A stretch of DNA of 51,686 nt from an uncultured Saprospiraceae bacterium (GTDB taxonomy: Bacteria; Bacteroidota; Bacteroidia; Chitinophagales; Saprospiraceae). Below are positions 43,791-51,686 of this stretch, in pieces; within the stretch, counting starts at the first letter, position 1; the number at the start of each line of letters is the position of its first letter. A program made the position numbers and the translations under genes. The stretch lies in contig CALIZI010000120.1 of NCBI GenBank assembly GCA_938028705.1, forward strand, positions 1-51,686, written 5' to 3'. The notes beneath the pieces are model-generated. The model worked only from the letters and a program-made list of their open reading frames with translations. It was not told where the DNA came from and did not search any database.

Positions 43791-45719
43791 ATGAAAAAAA
43801 TTTATATTTCGCTTGCAGTATCACTTTTAATGTGTCTCCCAAATATGGAAGCACAACCTACTGACTGTGTATCAGACCGCTATCAAGCACCAATATTCAA
43901 TAATATTCAACGCACCAATGACATTACTTACGGCTCGGCAGTCAATGTATCGGGTGCTACACAAAGCCTTGAACTGGATTTTTATGCACCCGCCCCTGCC
44001 GATGAATACCTTGCCAAACGTCCTCTGGTCGTGATGTTTTTTGGCGGGTCATTTTTGGGAGGCGATAAGCAATATGCAGATATGGTGGCTTGGTGTGACA
44101 GCCTTTCCCGCTATGGATATGTCTGTGCATCAGTTGAATACAGATTAGATAATGCTTTCAATTTTCTGTTTCCCGACCAAGCGGAACGTGCGGCATATCG
44201 TGCCATTCAAGACGGACGTGCTGCGATTCGTTTCCTGCTCGAAGACCCCAATGCTTTCGGCTTCAATATTGACCGCGACCATATATATGTAGGCGGCAAT
44301 AGTGCGGGGGCGATTACGGCAATTCATATTGCTTATGCCGATGACTCGGAGCGACCTGCAGCAACTTATGCAGCACCGGATCAAGGTTGTGGAGATTGCT
44401 CAGGGAATACTTACGTACAGCCTTTTACGATTGCCGGAGTAATTGACCTTTGGGGTGCGATATTTGACCCTCAAATGATTGATGCTGCCGATAATGTGCC
44501 TATGGTCGTTGTGCATAGCGATGATGATACTACGGTGCCATACAATACCGGACCGCCTTTTGGTGTAGGACTTTTCCCGACAGTGTATGGCGCAATACCT
44601 ATGGTGGCAGAAATGACTGCCTTGAATATTTGTCATCAGTTTTATCCGTATCAGGGAGTGGGGCATTCCTTTTATCTTTCGGGTAATAGTATGAATGGTT
44701 TTTGGCCCGCTGTTTTTAATCATGGACAGACCTTTTTATATGACAAAACACTTCAATTTGACTCGCCTGTACCTGCGGGGGCATTGACCGCCTGTGTGGG
44801 GGATACGGAAACGTACAGCGTACCCGCCAATGCGGATTCGTATTTCTGTTGGAATGTGGTGAACGGTACGGTGATTTCTACGAATAATGAGCAGATTACA
44901 GTGCAATGGAATGCGGCAGGTACAGGTCAGTTGGAGTTGACGGAAGCCAGTTGTCTTGATGTCATCGGTACGGCACAAACGATTGATATAGAAGTGAGTG
45001 CGTGTAGTTGTGCAAATGTAGATTTAGCGATTCAACACGATGGATTTCCGAACCAAAACAGTTGGGATATAGTGGATGCCAACGGTGCGGTTGTGGCTTT
45101 GGGCGGTCCTTATGGCGGACCTGCTTATGGTAATACCGCCGAAATCGCTTGTCTGCCTGACGGTTGTTATACTTTGAATTTTTATGATTCGCTCGGTAAT
45201 GGTATGTGTCCGTTCAATTCTGTTGCAGCGAGTAGTGGAATATTTATCACCCCCGGAACGCTGATTACGCCGGGGAGCGTAGTGGCAACATTGGGGTCGG
45301 TCGTGACACCGGGCTTATGTGGCAGCTATACCCTGACCGATGCACTGGGCGGAACACTGGCTTCGGGCGGCGGTGCGTTTAGTGGTACACAAGTCAGTAC
45401 CTTTTGTTTGAGTGGAGGTATCGCTCCATTGTGGCATGATGATACAGAGGTTGCTATGAAACTACATACTCAAACTACTGCCTTGAAGGTGTATCCGAAC
45501 CCTGCACATCATCAATTGACGGTTGATTATGTGCTGGAAATTTCCGGTACTGCACAACTGCGTATCATCGATATGGCAGGAAAAACGATACAAGAACTCC
45601 CGCTTTCTGTAAATGTGGATGAGTTGCAATTTGATGTGAGTGACTTGGTGCCGGGTATGTACTTTGTGCAGTTGATGAATGGTGATGAATTGGTGACTGA
45701 AAAATTTGTCAAGCAGTAA
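43791..45719 (+). CDS. secreted carboxylesterase-like alpha/beta-hydrolase with T9SS tail, paralog 2
   Basis: A 642-residue paralog of the gene at 40824, colinear over its full length: signal peptide at 1-21, VVMFFGGSFLG oxyanion stretch, nucleophile Ser171 in GGNSAGAIT, Asp in HSDDDTTVPY, His in GVGHSFYL, a PKD-like domain, the FYDSLGNGMCPFNSV region and a T9SS tail (VYPNPAHHQLTVDYVLE to KFVKQ). The near-identical stretch GTLITPGSVVATLGSVV is shared by both. The catalytic triad is intact in both copies, so neither is dead. The stop is followed directly by a 20-bp perfect inverted repeat. Confidence 0.9.
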   Translation: MKKIYISLAVSLLMCLPNMEAQPTDCVSDRYQAPIFNNIQRTNDITYGSAVNVSGATQSLELDFYAPAPADEYLAKRPLVVMFFGGSFLGGDKQYADMVAWCDSLSRYGYVCASVEYRLDNAFNFLFPDQAERAAYRAIQDGRAAIRFLLEDPNAFGFNIDRDHIYVGGNSAGAITAIHIAYADDSERPAATYAAPDQGCGDCSGNTYVQPFTIAGVIDLWGAIFDPQMIDAADNVPMVVVHSDDDTTVPYNTGPPFGVGLFPTVYGAIPMVAEMTALNICHQFYPYQGVGHSFYLSGNSMNGFWPAVFNHGQTFLYDKTLQFDSPVPAGALTACVGDTETYSVPANADSYFCWNVVNGTVISTNNEQITVQWNAAGTGQLELTEASCLDVIGTAQTIDIEVSACSCANVDLAIQHDGFPNQNSWDIVDANGAVVALGGPYGGPAYGNTAEIACLPDGCYTLNFYDSLGNGMCPFNSVAASSGIFITPGTLITPGSVVATLGSVVTPGLCGSYTLTDALGGTLASGGGAFSGTQVSTFCLSGGIAPLWHDDTEVAMKLHTQTTALKVYPNPAHHQLTVDYVLEISGTAQLRIIDMAGKTIQELPLSVNVDELQFDVSDLVPGMYFVQLMNGDELVTEKFVKQ

Positions 45720-45732
45720 GACGGTGGACGAC

Positions 45733-45800
45733 GGACGGTAAACGGCTAACGAAAAATGGGTTTGATTATCAAATCGTTTATCGTTAGCCGTTTACCGTCC
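45733..45800. terminator. inverted repeat acting as bidirectional terminator, overlapping the next gene's 3' end
   Basis: GGACGGTAAACGGCTAACGA (45733-45752) is perfectly inverted at 45781-45800. The right arm contains the stop codon (45792-45794) and last codons of the minus-strand gene, which therefore ends in DGGR, unlike its paralog. The loop holds TTTGATTATCAAA. It lies between convergent genes. Confidence 0.7.
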
Positions 45801-47267
45801 ACCATCTAGTTCTTCTATCTTTTCCATCAACCACTTTTTATCACTATTGACTTCCTGCCGTTCTAATTTGTCTTTGATATTTTCCAATTTCATTTTAGTT
45901 GCCCGATGACGAACACGATAGATGTTGATAAGCATACGAATAAAATTTTTATAGGCTTTTTTGTTTCTTGGTGTGAGTTCTTTATTTTCATTGAAGTATT
46001 TTTCGGTGGAGCGGAAGATTTGGAGGGTGCGCTCGTCGTATTCTTGGTCGGTTTCGTAGTGGGATTTGATAATCATATTGCGGCAATCAATATTATACGT
46101 CAGGTTAATATGTTCTACCCTCACCAAGTGATGCAAAGCCCTTTTATAATCACCTTGATAAAAAGCAATCGCCCCCATATTAAAATGATAAACACTCTCC
46201 CGAATCGGTTTTTTAACCGCATTTTTGTATTTCTCCGTCAATACACTTGCCCATGCAAACTGACCTACACGACAGCCTGCCGTAATGGTATTTTTGAATT
46301 TACCTATCGGAATATAATTGCCTTCAATAAGTAAATCCTTCTCATCCATTATCCGGTATAATTCAAATGCTTCCTTATAACCCAATTTTCCTTCCCGAAT
46401 CTGTTGAGCGCAAAAATTAGTCGCGGCAATATAAAAACCGTTCAAATCACCTCTTGGAATAGCTGCCTCATTATGGTGAAGTATTTTGAGTAGTTTGTGG
46501 TAGTTTTTGTCTGTACCGTTTTTTATCAAATCTATTGTTGCCCGATAGATTTGAACTAAGGGATGAGAAGCATATTGCGGTAAATCCAACATCAAAAACA
46601 TCAGCCCCACAGAAGTCATATCATACTGACGCAAAGTAAGATTTTGCAAAGTGAGTGCAGACATATACAAACTCAATTTCTTTAAAAAATACTGAATATC
46701 CGTATGATACATCAATTCATTGAGGTTATCACGATTCATTAATTCACCGCTACGGTGCAGATAATTTAAAGTATTTTCTTCGATAAATTGTTGATGCCGA
46801 TGATGTTCAAAATCTTTATACAATTGAGCCTCAAGCTGTTTTTTATTTTTATTAATATGTCGTTGAAATAAACTGAATTGTTGTTTTTCCAATATTTTTT
46901 GTAATAATAAATCACCACCGTAAGCATTATTCTCATTAAGGGCTTCCAATTTTAAAAATTGCTCTGCCAATCGCGTGAGCACACTCATCTTGGTACTCAA
47001 TTGCTTCTTTTCCAATGCACTCAATCCATTCTTTTTACTTTTTTTATTAAATAATTTATTATAAATAATTCCCTCTAATTCAACATTAAATTGACGCTTG
47101 CGCCACACATCCCGCTTAATGATGTCCAATAATGCTACGATAGTTTTATCCGTATTAAAATAGCTGCAAGAAGCCAAATGCCTTAATCCGTCCAATTCCT
47201 TTTCCGAAAAAGCATTTAATAAATCAATACAAGTATTTTTTCGATTATTTTCAGATTTTTTATTCAT
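45792..47267 (-). CDS. uncharacterised helical protein, paralog of the 14.9-16.3 kb gene
   Basis: A 491-residue, charged, alpha-helical cytoplasmic protein, related to the 497-aa protein encoded at 14850-16343 over its whole length (LLNAFSEKELDGLRHLASCS against LLNSFSKRELVNLGNFVSCN; ENNAYGGDLL against KNTAYGADLL). No signal peptide, membrane helix or known catalytic motif; the C-terminal half is TPR-like. It is divergent from the M4 protease gene, as its paralog is from the S8 protease gene. Its last four residues come from an inverted-repeat arm. Function unknown. Confidence 0.85.
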   Translation of the reverse strand: MNKKSENNRKNTCIDLLNAFSEKELDGLRHLASCSYFNTDKTIVALLDIIKRDVWRKRQFNVELEGIIYNKLFNKKSKKNGLSALEKKQLSTKMSVLTRLAEQFLKLEALNENNAYGGDLLLQKILEKQQFSLFQRHINKNKKQLEAQLYKDFEHHRHQQFIEENTLNYLHRSGELMNRDNLNELMYHTDIQYFLKKLSLYMSALTLQNLTLRQYDMTSVGLMFLMLDLPQYASHPLVQIYRATIDLIKNGTDKNYHKLLKILHHNEAAIPRGDLNGFYIAATNFCAQQIREGKLGYKEAFELYRIMDEKDLLIEGNYIPIGKFKNTITAGCRVGQFAWASVLTEKYKNAVKKPIRESVYHFNMGAIAFYQGDYKRALHHLVRVEHINLTYNIDCRNMIIKSHYETDQEYDERTLQIFRSTEKYFNENKELTPRNKKAYKNFIRMLINIYRVRHRATKMKLENIKDKLERQEVNSDKKWLMEKIEELDGGR

Positions 47268-47351
47268 TTTTTAATTAAAAATTATTAATAATCAAATTTT
47301 TATACAATAAAATAAAAATAAATTATAATAGGAAAATGCAAAATTAGTGTA

Positions 47352-47381
47352 CAAATATATCAAAAATCCCCTTTACATTTG
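47352..47381. promoter_or_regulatory. candidate divergent -7 boxes
   Basis: CAAATATA (47352-47359) reads TATATTTG on the minus strand, for the helical-protein gene. TACATTTG (47374-47381) is on the plus strand, for the M4 protease. Both match TAnnTTTG. The -33 boxes are unclear. The plus-strand start near 47388 would give an ~85-nt leader containing the hairpin at 47401-47455. Confidence 0.5.
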
Positions 47382-47400
47382 TATTGTAAGTAAAACAAAA

Positions 47401-47455
47401 CCGTACAGGCGACTTCAATCGCCATGTGACAGTGCGATTAAAATCGCCTGTACGG
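47401..47455 (+). promoter_or_regulatory. leader hairpin of the M4 protease mRNA
   Basis: CCGTACAGGCGA (47401-47412) pairs perfectly with TCGCCTGTACGG (47444-47455), and AATCGC (47417-47422) with GCGATT (47434-47439), giving a stem of about 22 bp with two mismatches. It ends exactly 17 nt before the ATG at 47473, the same distance as the hairpin before mdh. Confidence 0.7.
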
Positions 47456-47472
47456 GTAAAAACAAATCAACC

Positions 47473-50400
47473 ATGAAATATGTAATCAAAACGCTACTAT
47501 GTTTGCTGATAATCAGCCAACTATACGCCCAAGACGACCCACCCAAAGACAAAACAAAAAGCACCAACTGGCTCACCCTAAAAGCCGCCGACCAAGCCCC
47601 CGCCTCCAACTTGGCGACCAACAAAGCCGCCCTGTACCTCGACACCGACGACGAACTGACACTTTTCTCTACAAACGACGATGCACTCGGCTATCGCCAC
47701 TACCGCTACCAACAAAGCTACAAAGGCATTCCGGTAGAAGGCGCGATTTACCTCATGCACGAAAAAAACAATCGCGTACAACATGCTAACGGCAAACTCG
47801 TCCACGACCTCGACCTCTCGACCAGCCCTGCGCTAAGTGAAGCAAGCGCATTGCAGGCTGCGCTCGCACACGTCGATGCCACGCTATACGCATGGGATGA
47901 ACCCACGCATGAGCGTAGCCTCAAGGAAGTCAAAAAGCGCACAGATGCGACCTTTTACCCTTCGGGTGACTTGGTGATACTTGACCCCGACTTCAAGCAA
48001 AAAGCCGCGAATCATCGCTTGGCGTATAAGTTTGACATCTATGCCGTAGAGCCACTCACGCGACAGGTCGTGTATGTAGATGCGATAAACGGCACGGTCT
48101 TGAAAACCCTCGAAAAAATCCACGACTGCACCGATACGCCCGCTTCCGGTACGACCAATTACTCTGGCAATCGAAGCCATACCGCTTGTCAGGCGGGCGG
48201 CACTTATACCTTGAAAAACAGTATCGGCGGCGGTATGCAAGTCTATAATGCCAATAATACCACAGGCAATCCACAAATTCCCTTTACCGACCCCGATGGC
48301 TTTTTTGAAGCTGACCCAACGGCAAATGAAGTCCACTGGGCAACCGAAAAAACCTACGAATATTTCCTCAACACACACGGCAGAAACAGCCTTGATGACA
48401 ATGGCATGGCTTTGTTCAGTTGGATTCACTTCCGTACAAATTATAATAATGCCTTTTGGAATGGCTCATGGATGACCTACGGCGATGGTGATAATAACAC
48501 CTTCAGCGCACTCACCGCACCCGATGTGGTGGCACACGAAATGGCGCATGGCGTGACGGATTTTTCTGCCGACCTGATTTATAGCTACGAATCGGGCGCA
48601 CTCAATGAGTCTTTTTCGGACATCTTCGGCGAAGTCGCGGAAAACTACATGCGCGGCACTAACGACTGGCGCATGGGCGCAGATTTCACCGTAAGACCCG
48701 GCAAAACCTCACTCCGCAACATGAGCAATCCCAATGACCCCAATGCCCTCACCCAACAACCGGACACCTATCTCGGTGATTTTTGGTACTCAGGCTCTGG
48801 CGATAATGGCGGCGTACACTTCAATAGCGGTGTACAGAATTTTTGGTTTTACTTGCTCTCCGAAGGTGGCAGCGGTACAAATGATAATGGAGACGATTAT
48901 ACGGTCAATGCCATCGGTATGACCAAAGCCGCTGCCATCGCATATCGTAACCTCACTGTTTATCTAAGCCAAAATTCCCAATACGCAGATGCACGTACAG
49001 GCGCGATACTGGCAGCGACGGACTTATACGGCGCAGGCTCTGATGAAGTGGCGCAAGTGACAGCGGCTTGGTGTGCTGTGGGTGTGGGAGGCTGTAACAC
49101 TCCGCCTGACCCCGAACCACCTTCTGGCTCTTGCGACAGACAAAGTGACTCACTGGCTCTTGTGGCTTTGTATAATTCTACGAATGGACCGAACTGGACG
49201 AATACTTGGGATTTGAGTCAGCCTATGGATAGTTGGTATGGGGTGAGTCTTACTGATGAAGGTTGTGTTCGATATTTAAGTTTATCGTCCAATAATTTGA
49301 TTGGTACTATTCCTGTAGAAATTGGTGATTTAATAAAATTAGAAAGTATATATTTGCCTATTAATCAATTAACAGGAGGCATACCAGTAGAAATTGGAAA
49401 TTTGGATAAGTTGAGGTATTTAAATTTATACAACAATCAATTGTTTGGTAATATTCCTTCCGAAATCGGAAATTTAAGTAGTTTAGAAGACTTATGGCTG
49501 AATAATAATCAACTATCAGGTAGTATTCCTTCTGAAATTGGAAATTTATTTAATTTAAAAAATATACATTTGTATAATAATCAATTATCTAGTATTCCTT
49601 CTGAAATTGGAAATTTGCCTGAGTTGATTCAGTTATCTCTGGGTAATAACCAATTGTCCAGTAATATCCCCGCCGAAATCGGAAATTTGATTAAGTTAAA
49701 AGTTTTAAACATACATTCTAATCAACTAACTGGTAGTATCCCTTTTGAACTTGGTAACTTAGCGAATTTAGTCTCTTTAAATTTGAGTAATAACGAATTG
49801 ACTGGCGGCATACCTAGAGAATTAGGAAATTTAAGTAGTTTGTCATCCTTACACTTAGGTGGCAACCAACTGACTGGCAGCATACCAGAGGAAATTGGAA
49901 ATTTGAGTAATTTGTTACAATTATTTTTAGGTCAAAATCAACTTGCTGGTTGTTACGAGTCAAATCTATCAAATTTGTGTTCCCAATTAAATTCCCTTTA
50001 TATATCTGGTGGCAGCAACAACTTCGATGCCCCCTGGGAAGACTTCTGCCTCAACGGTTCAGGCAGTTGCGACGGTTCAGCCCCTGCCCCTGTCTGGCCC
50101 GGCGACTTCAATACCGACGGCATCGCTGATATTCAAGACTTGCTCTACTGGGGCATAGCATCAGGTTTTACGGGAGCTACTCGCCCCAATGCCTCCTTCG
50201 CGTGGTCTGCCCAAGACTGCCCCGATTGGTCATCCTCCGTCAATGGCATCAACTCCAAGCACCAAGACGGCGACGGTGATGGCACGGTCAACACCAATGA
50301 CCTCAATGCCCTCATCCAAAACTACGGCAATACGCACAATATCGCACCACTCGCATACGGCACCGGAGCCATACAGTATCGCCTCGAACTCGTCAGTAGC

Positions 50401-51267
50401 GTACCAAGCGGCAGTACGGTTACGAATACTTATGACTTATATGTAGAATCTCCATCGGGTGTGCCGGTGAGTACGCATGGTTTGGCGTGTAGTCTTGATT
50501 TTGATGACTTACCTGTCGTGAGTACGAGTGTCGATGTCAGCAATTCATCCCTGATGCCCGACGAGCATATCGACATCTATCTCAGCACTCAAAACCGTCT
50601 CGACCTCGCCCTCACCCGCACCGACCAAAACAATCAAACTCTTGATGGTCCGGTAGCAGGTATTATTATGGTTTCAGACAATATTGCGACCGGTGATGAC
50701 TTTGAAATACACATCGGCAGCGGACGCATGATGTCTGCCGATGGTGCATTGACCGTAATAAGTGATGCGACTTTTTATGGTGGATTTACAGGAGGTCCTA
50801 CTATCACAGATAATCTTTCTGTCAATGTTTCTGTCATACATGAGGGTTGCGATACACAAGGCTCGGCTACGGCGCAAGTTACAGGTGGTACAGGGTCTTA
50901 CACTTACGCATGGAGTACAGGTGCGACTATAGATGCTATCTCTGGTCTGTCATCTGGTCTGTATGCTGTCACAGTTAGTGATGCTGCCGGACTTAGTATT
51001 ACTACATCTTTTAATATCATTGGACAAACGCCTATCTATGATGCCACCGGAAATTTACTTTGTGGTAGTATCTGTCCCGATTATCTCGCTCCAAGCGGTA
51101 TTACAGGTAGCGGATTGTACAGTGCAGGCAATGCGCTCAACGCCGATGCTACCATTCCCGCAGGAAATACCGCTGAGTACAAAGCCGGACAAATCATAGA
51201 ACTCAAACAGGGTTTTAAGGTACAGCCTGATGCAGGGTTTTCGGCAGAGATTGAAGATTGCCAATAG
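47473..51267 (+). CDS. giant secreted thermolysin-like (M4) protease with LRR, dockerin-like and SprB modules
   Basis: A 1264-residue exported zinc protease. The ATG at 47473 is chosen because it begins the signal peptide MKYVIKTLLCLLIISQLYAQ; the frame is open further upstream but that runs through a leader hairpin. An FTP/PepSY propeptide precedes the M4 domain with HEMAH (355-359) and third ligand Glu379 (ALNESFSD), then GGVHFNSGVQNFWFYLL. From about 600: a CDRQSDSLALVALYNSTNGP cap and ten or more plant-type LRRs (NLSSLEDLWLNNNQLSGSIP), dockerin-like loops (GDFNTDGIADIQDLL, DGDGDGTVNTNDLN), an SprB-type repeat (YTYAWSTGATIDAISGLSSG) and a 3-coathanger-stack-like end (QGFKVQPDAGFSAEIEDCQ). 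Module order after the protease matches the S8 protein. Confidence 0.9.
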   Translation: MKYVIKTLLCLLIISQLYAQDDPPKDKTKSTNWLTLKAADQAPASNLATNKAALYLDTDDELTLFSTNDDALGYRHYRYQQSYKGIPVEGAIYLMHEKNNRVQHANGKLVHDLDLSTSPALSEASALQAALAHVDATLYAWDEPTHERSLKEVKKRTDATFYPSGDLVILDPDFKQKAANHRLAYKFDIYAVEPLTRQVVYVDAINGTVLKTLEKIHDCTDTPASGTTNYSGNRSHTACQAGGTYTLKNSIGGGMQVYNANNTTGNPQIPFTDPDGFFEADPTANEVHWATEKTYEYFLNTHGRNSLDDNGMALFSWIHFRTNYNNAFWNGSWMTYGDGDNNTFSALTAPDVVAHEMAHGVTDFSADLIYSYESGALNESFSDIFGEVAENYMRGTNDWRMGADFTVRPGKTSLRNMSNPNDPNALTQQPDTYLGDFWYSGSGDNGGVHFNSGVQNFWFYLLSEGGSGTNDNGDDYTVNAIGMTKAAAIAYRNLTVYLSQNSQYADARTGAILAATDLYGAGSDEVAQVTAAWCAVGVGGCNTPPDPEPPSGSCDRQSDSLALVALYNSTNGPNWTNTWDLSQPMDSWYGVSLTDEGCVRYLSLSSNNLIGTIPVEIGDLIKLESIYLPINQLTGGIPVEIGNLDKLRYLNLYNNQLFGNIPSEIGNLSSLEDLWLNNNQLSGSIPSEIGNLFNLKNIHLYNNQLSSIPSEIGNLPELIQLSLGNNQLSSNIPAEIGNLIKLKVLNIHSNQLTGSIPFELGNLANLVSLNLSNNELTGGIPRELGNLSSLSSLHLGGNQLTGSIPEEIGNLSNLLQLFLGQNQLAGCYESNLSNLCSQLNSLYISGGSNNFDAPWEDFCLNGSGSCDGSAPAPVWPGDFNTDGIADIQDLLYWGIASGFTGATRPNASFAWSAQDCPDWSSSVNGINSKHQDGDGDGTVNTNDLNALIQNYGNTHNIAPLAYGTGAIQYRLELVSSVPSGSTVTNTYDLYVESPSGVPVSTHGLACSLDFDDLPVVSTSVDVSNSSLMPDEHIDIYLSTQNRLDLALTRTDQNNQTLDGPVAGIIMVSDNIATGDDFEIHIGSGRMMSADGALTVISDATFYGGFTGGPTITDNLSVNVSVIHEGCDTQGSATAQVTGGTGSYTYAWSTGATIDAISGLSSGLYAVTVSDAAGLSITTSFNIIGQTPIYDATGNLLCGSICPDYLAPSGITGSGLYSAGNALNADATIPAGNTAEYKAGQIIELKQGFKVQPDAGFSAEIEDCQ

Positions 51268-51432
51268 ATTAGCAGGAGAGATAGAACGTGAATTTTGCAG
51301 ATTAAACAAATAATATAGATTTTTTATTTAAAAGGTTGCACTAAAATAAGTAAAAAAACAAATAAACTATTTTTGTGTGTATAAAATGCTTAAATTTGTG
51401 TTGACAGAGTAGTATCATAAGACGTATCATTT

Positions 51433-51686
51433 ATGTTCCATGCCAATGTAGTTAATGAGGATGCCCTTCTATCAAGTTGGGAATCAATACTGGGAAAGGA
51501 TGCTTTAGAAGCCCTTAAGCTTAGTCCAGAGTATTTGTTCTACAAGTTAATCTTTAGTAAGATTTGTGAAGAAGATTTTAGCGTACTGTATTCAGCGAAG
51601 GCTCAGACGAAGAACCGTCCGGTGAATTGTTTGGTATCGACCTTAATTTTATTGGAAATGAAGAACCTCTCGCATAAAGAATTTTT
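51433..51686 (+). CDS. transposase, 5' part (IS1182/IS5-like, DUF772), cut by the window edge
   Basis: The frame from ATG 51433 is open to the edge and encodes 84 residues: FHANVVNEDALLSSWESILG, then FSVLYSAKAQTKNRPVNCLV and STLILLEMKNLSHKEF. The pattern 'LYS...NRPV..LV..LILLE...LSHKE' is the N-terminal DUF772 segment of IS1182-type transposases. The left inverted repeat of the element must lie in 51268-51432; the stretch from about 51330 is a candidate, but I cannot fix its end without the right end. Confidence 0.75.
   Translation, partial: MFHANVVNEDALLSSWESILGKDALEALKLSPEYLFYKLIFSKICEEDFSVLYSAKAQTKNRPVNCLVSTLILLEMKNLSHKEF

Noticed and set aside
47347-47472. Upstream extension of the M4 protease by 42 codons
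   Set aside because: The extension reads through the leader hairpin and would bury the signal peptide that starts at 47473.

Overview
The window is chromosomal DNA from a Bacteroidota bacterium, most likely of the class Saprospiria (Lewinella/Haliscomenobacter type). This rests on many secreted proteins with C-terminal type IX secretion (T9SS) sorting domains, SprB-type repeats, plant-like LRRs starting with a 'DSLALVALYN' cap, TAnnTTTG-type -7 promoter boxes, and AT-rich intergenic DNA. No phage, plasmid or CRISPR module is visible. The only mobile gene is a transposase start cut by the right edge.

Layout. 0.5-9.6 kb: phenylacetate-CoA ligase, a DUF3137 membrane protein, an N-extended GAPDH, a T9SS-exported amidase and an O-antigen ligase/TPR protein. 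9.7-17.6 kb: a very large S8 protease with LRRs, divergent from a ~490-aa helical cytoplasmic protein, then an S74/T9SS protein. 17.7-23.4 kb: a 3' gene remnant, gmhA, two tandem M43 metalloproteases and mdh. 23.8-34.5 kb: surface proteins (a beta-helix protein with 438-bp internal repeats and an IPTL-CTERM tail, an L-domain repeat protein, a DUF4331 protein, a TPR protein, a second IPTL-CTERM protein and a basic exported peptide). 34.7-40 kb: MscS channel, ECF sigma/anti-sigma pair, HMG-CoA lyase, tRNA-Met and a WYL regulator. 40.8-45.7 kb: two paralogous secreted alpha/beta-hydrolases separated by 1 kb of palindromic DNA. 45.8-51.3 kb: a paralog of the helical protein, divergent from a large M4 protease with LRRs.

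Two patterns stand out. First, the unit 'helical ~490-aa protein divergent from a giant exported protease with LRR, dockerin-like and SprB modules' occurs twice, with proteases of unrelated catalytic families (S8 and M4). Second, the gaps are crowded with long inverted repeats: nested perfect palindromes (23.5 and 43.3 kb), a 57-bp palindrome with a 1-nt centre (43.2 kb), a ~190-bp MITE-like family (18.9, 40.4 and half at 28.3 kb) and several smaller families. Two of the hairpins lie exactly 17 nt before the start codons of mdh and the M4 protease.

The physiological theme is export: proteases, esterases, amidase and adhesin-like proteins for degrading or binding external polymers, beside a few housekeeping genes (gap, mdh, HMG-CoA lyase, paaK). 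All functions are inferred by reading motifs; no database search was run.
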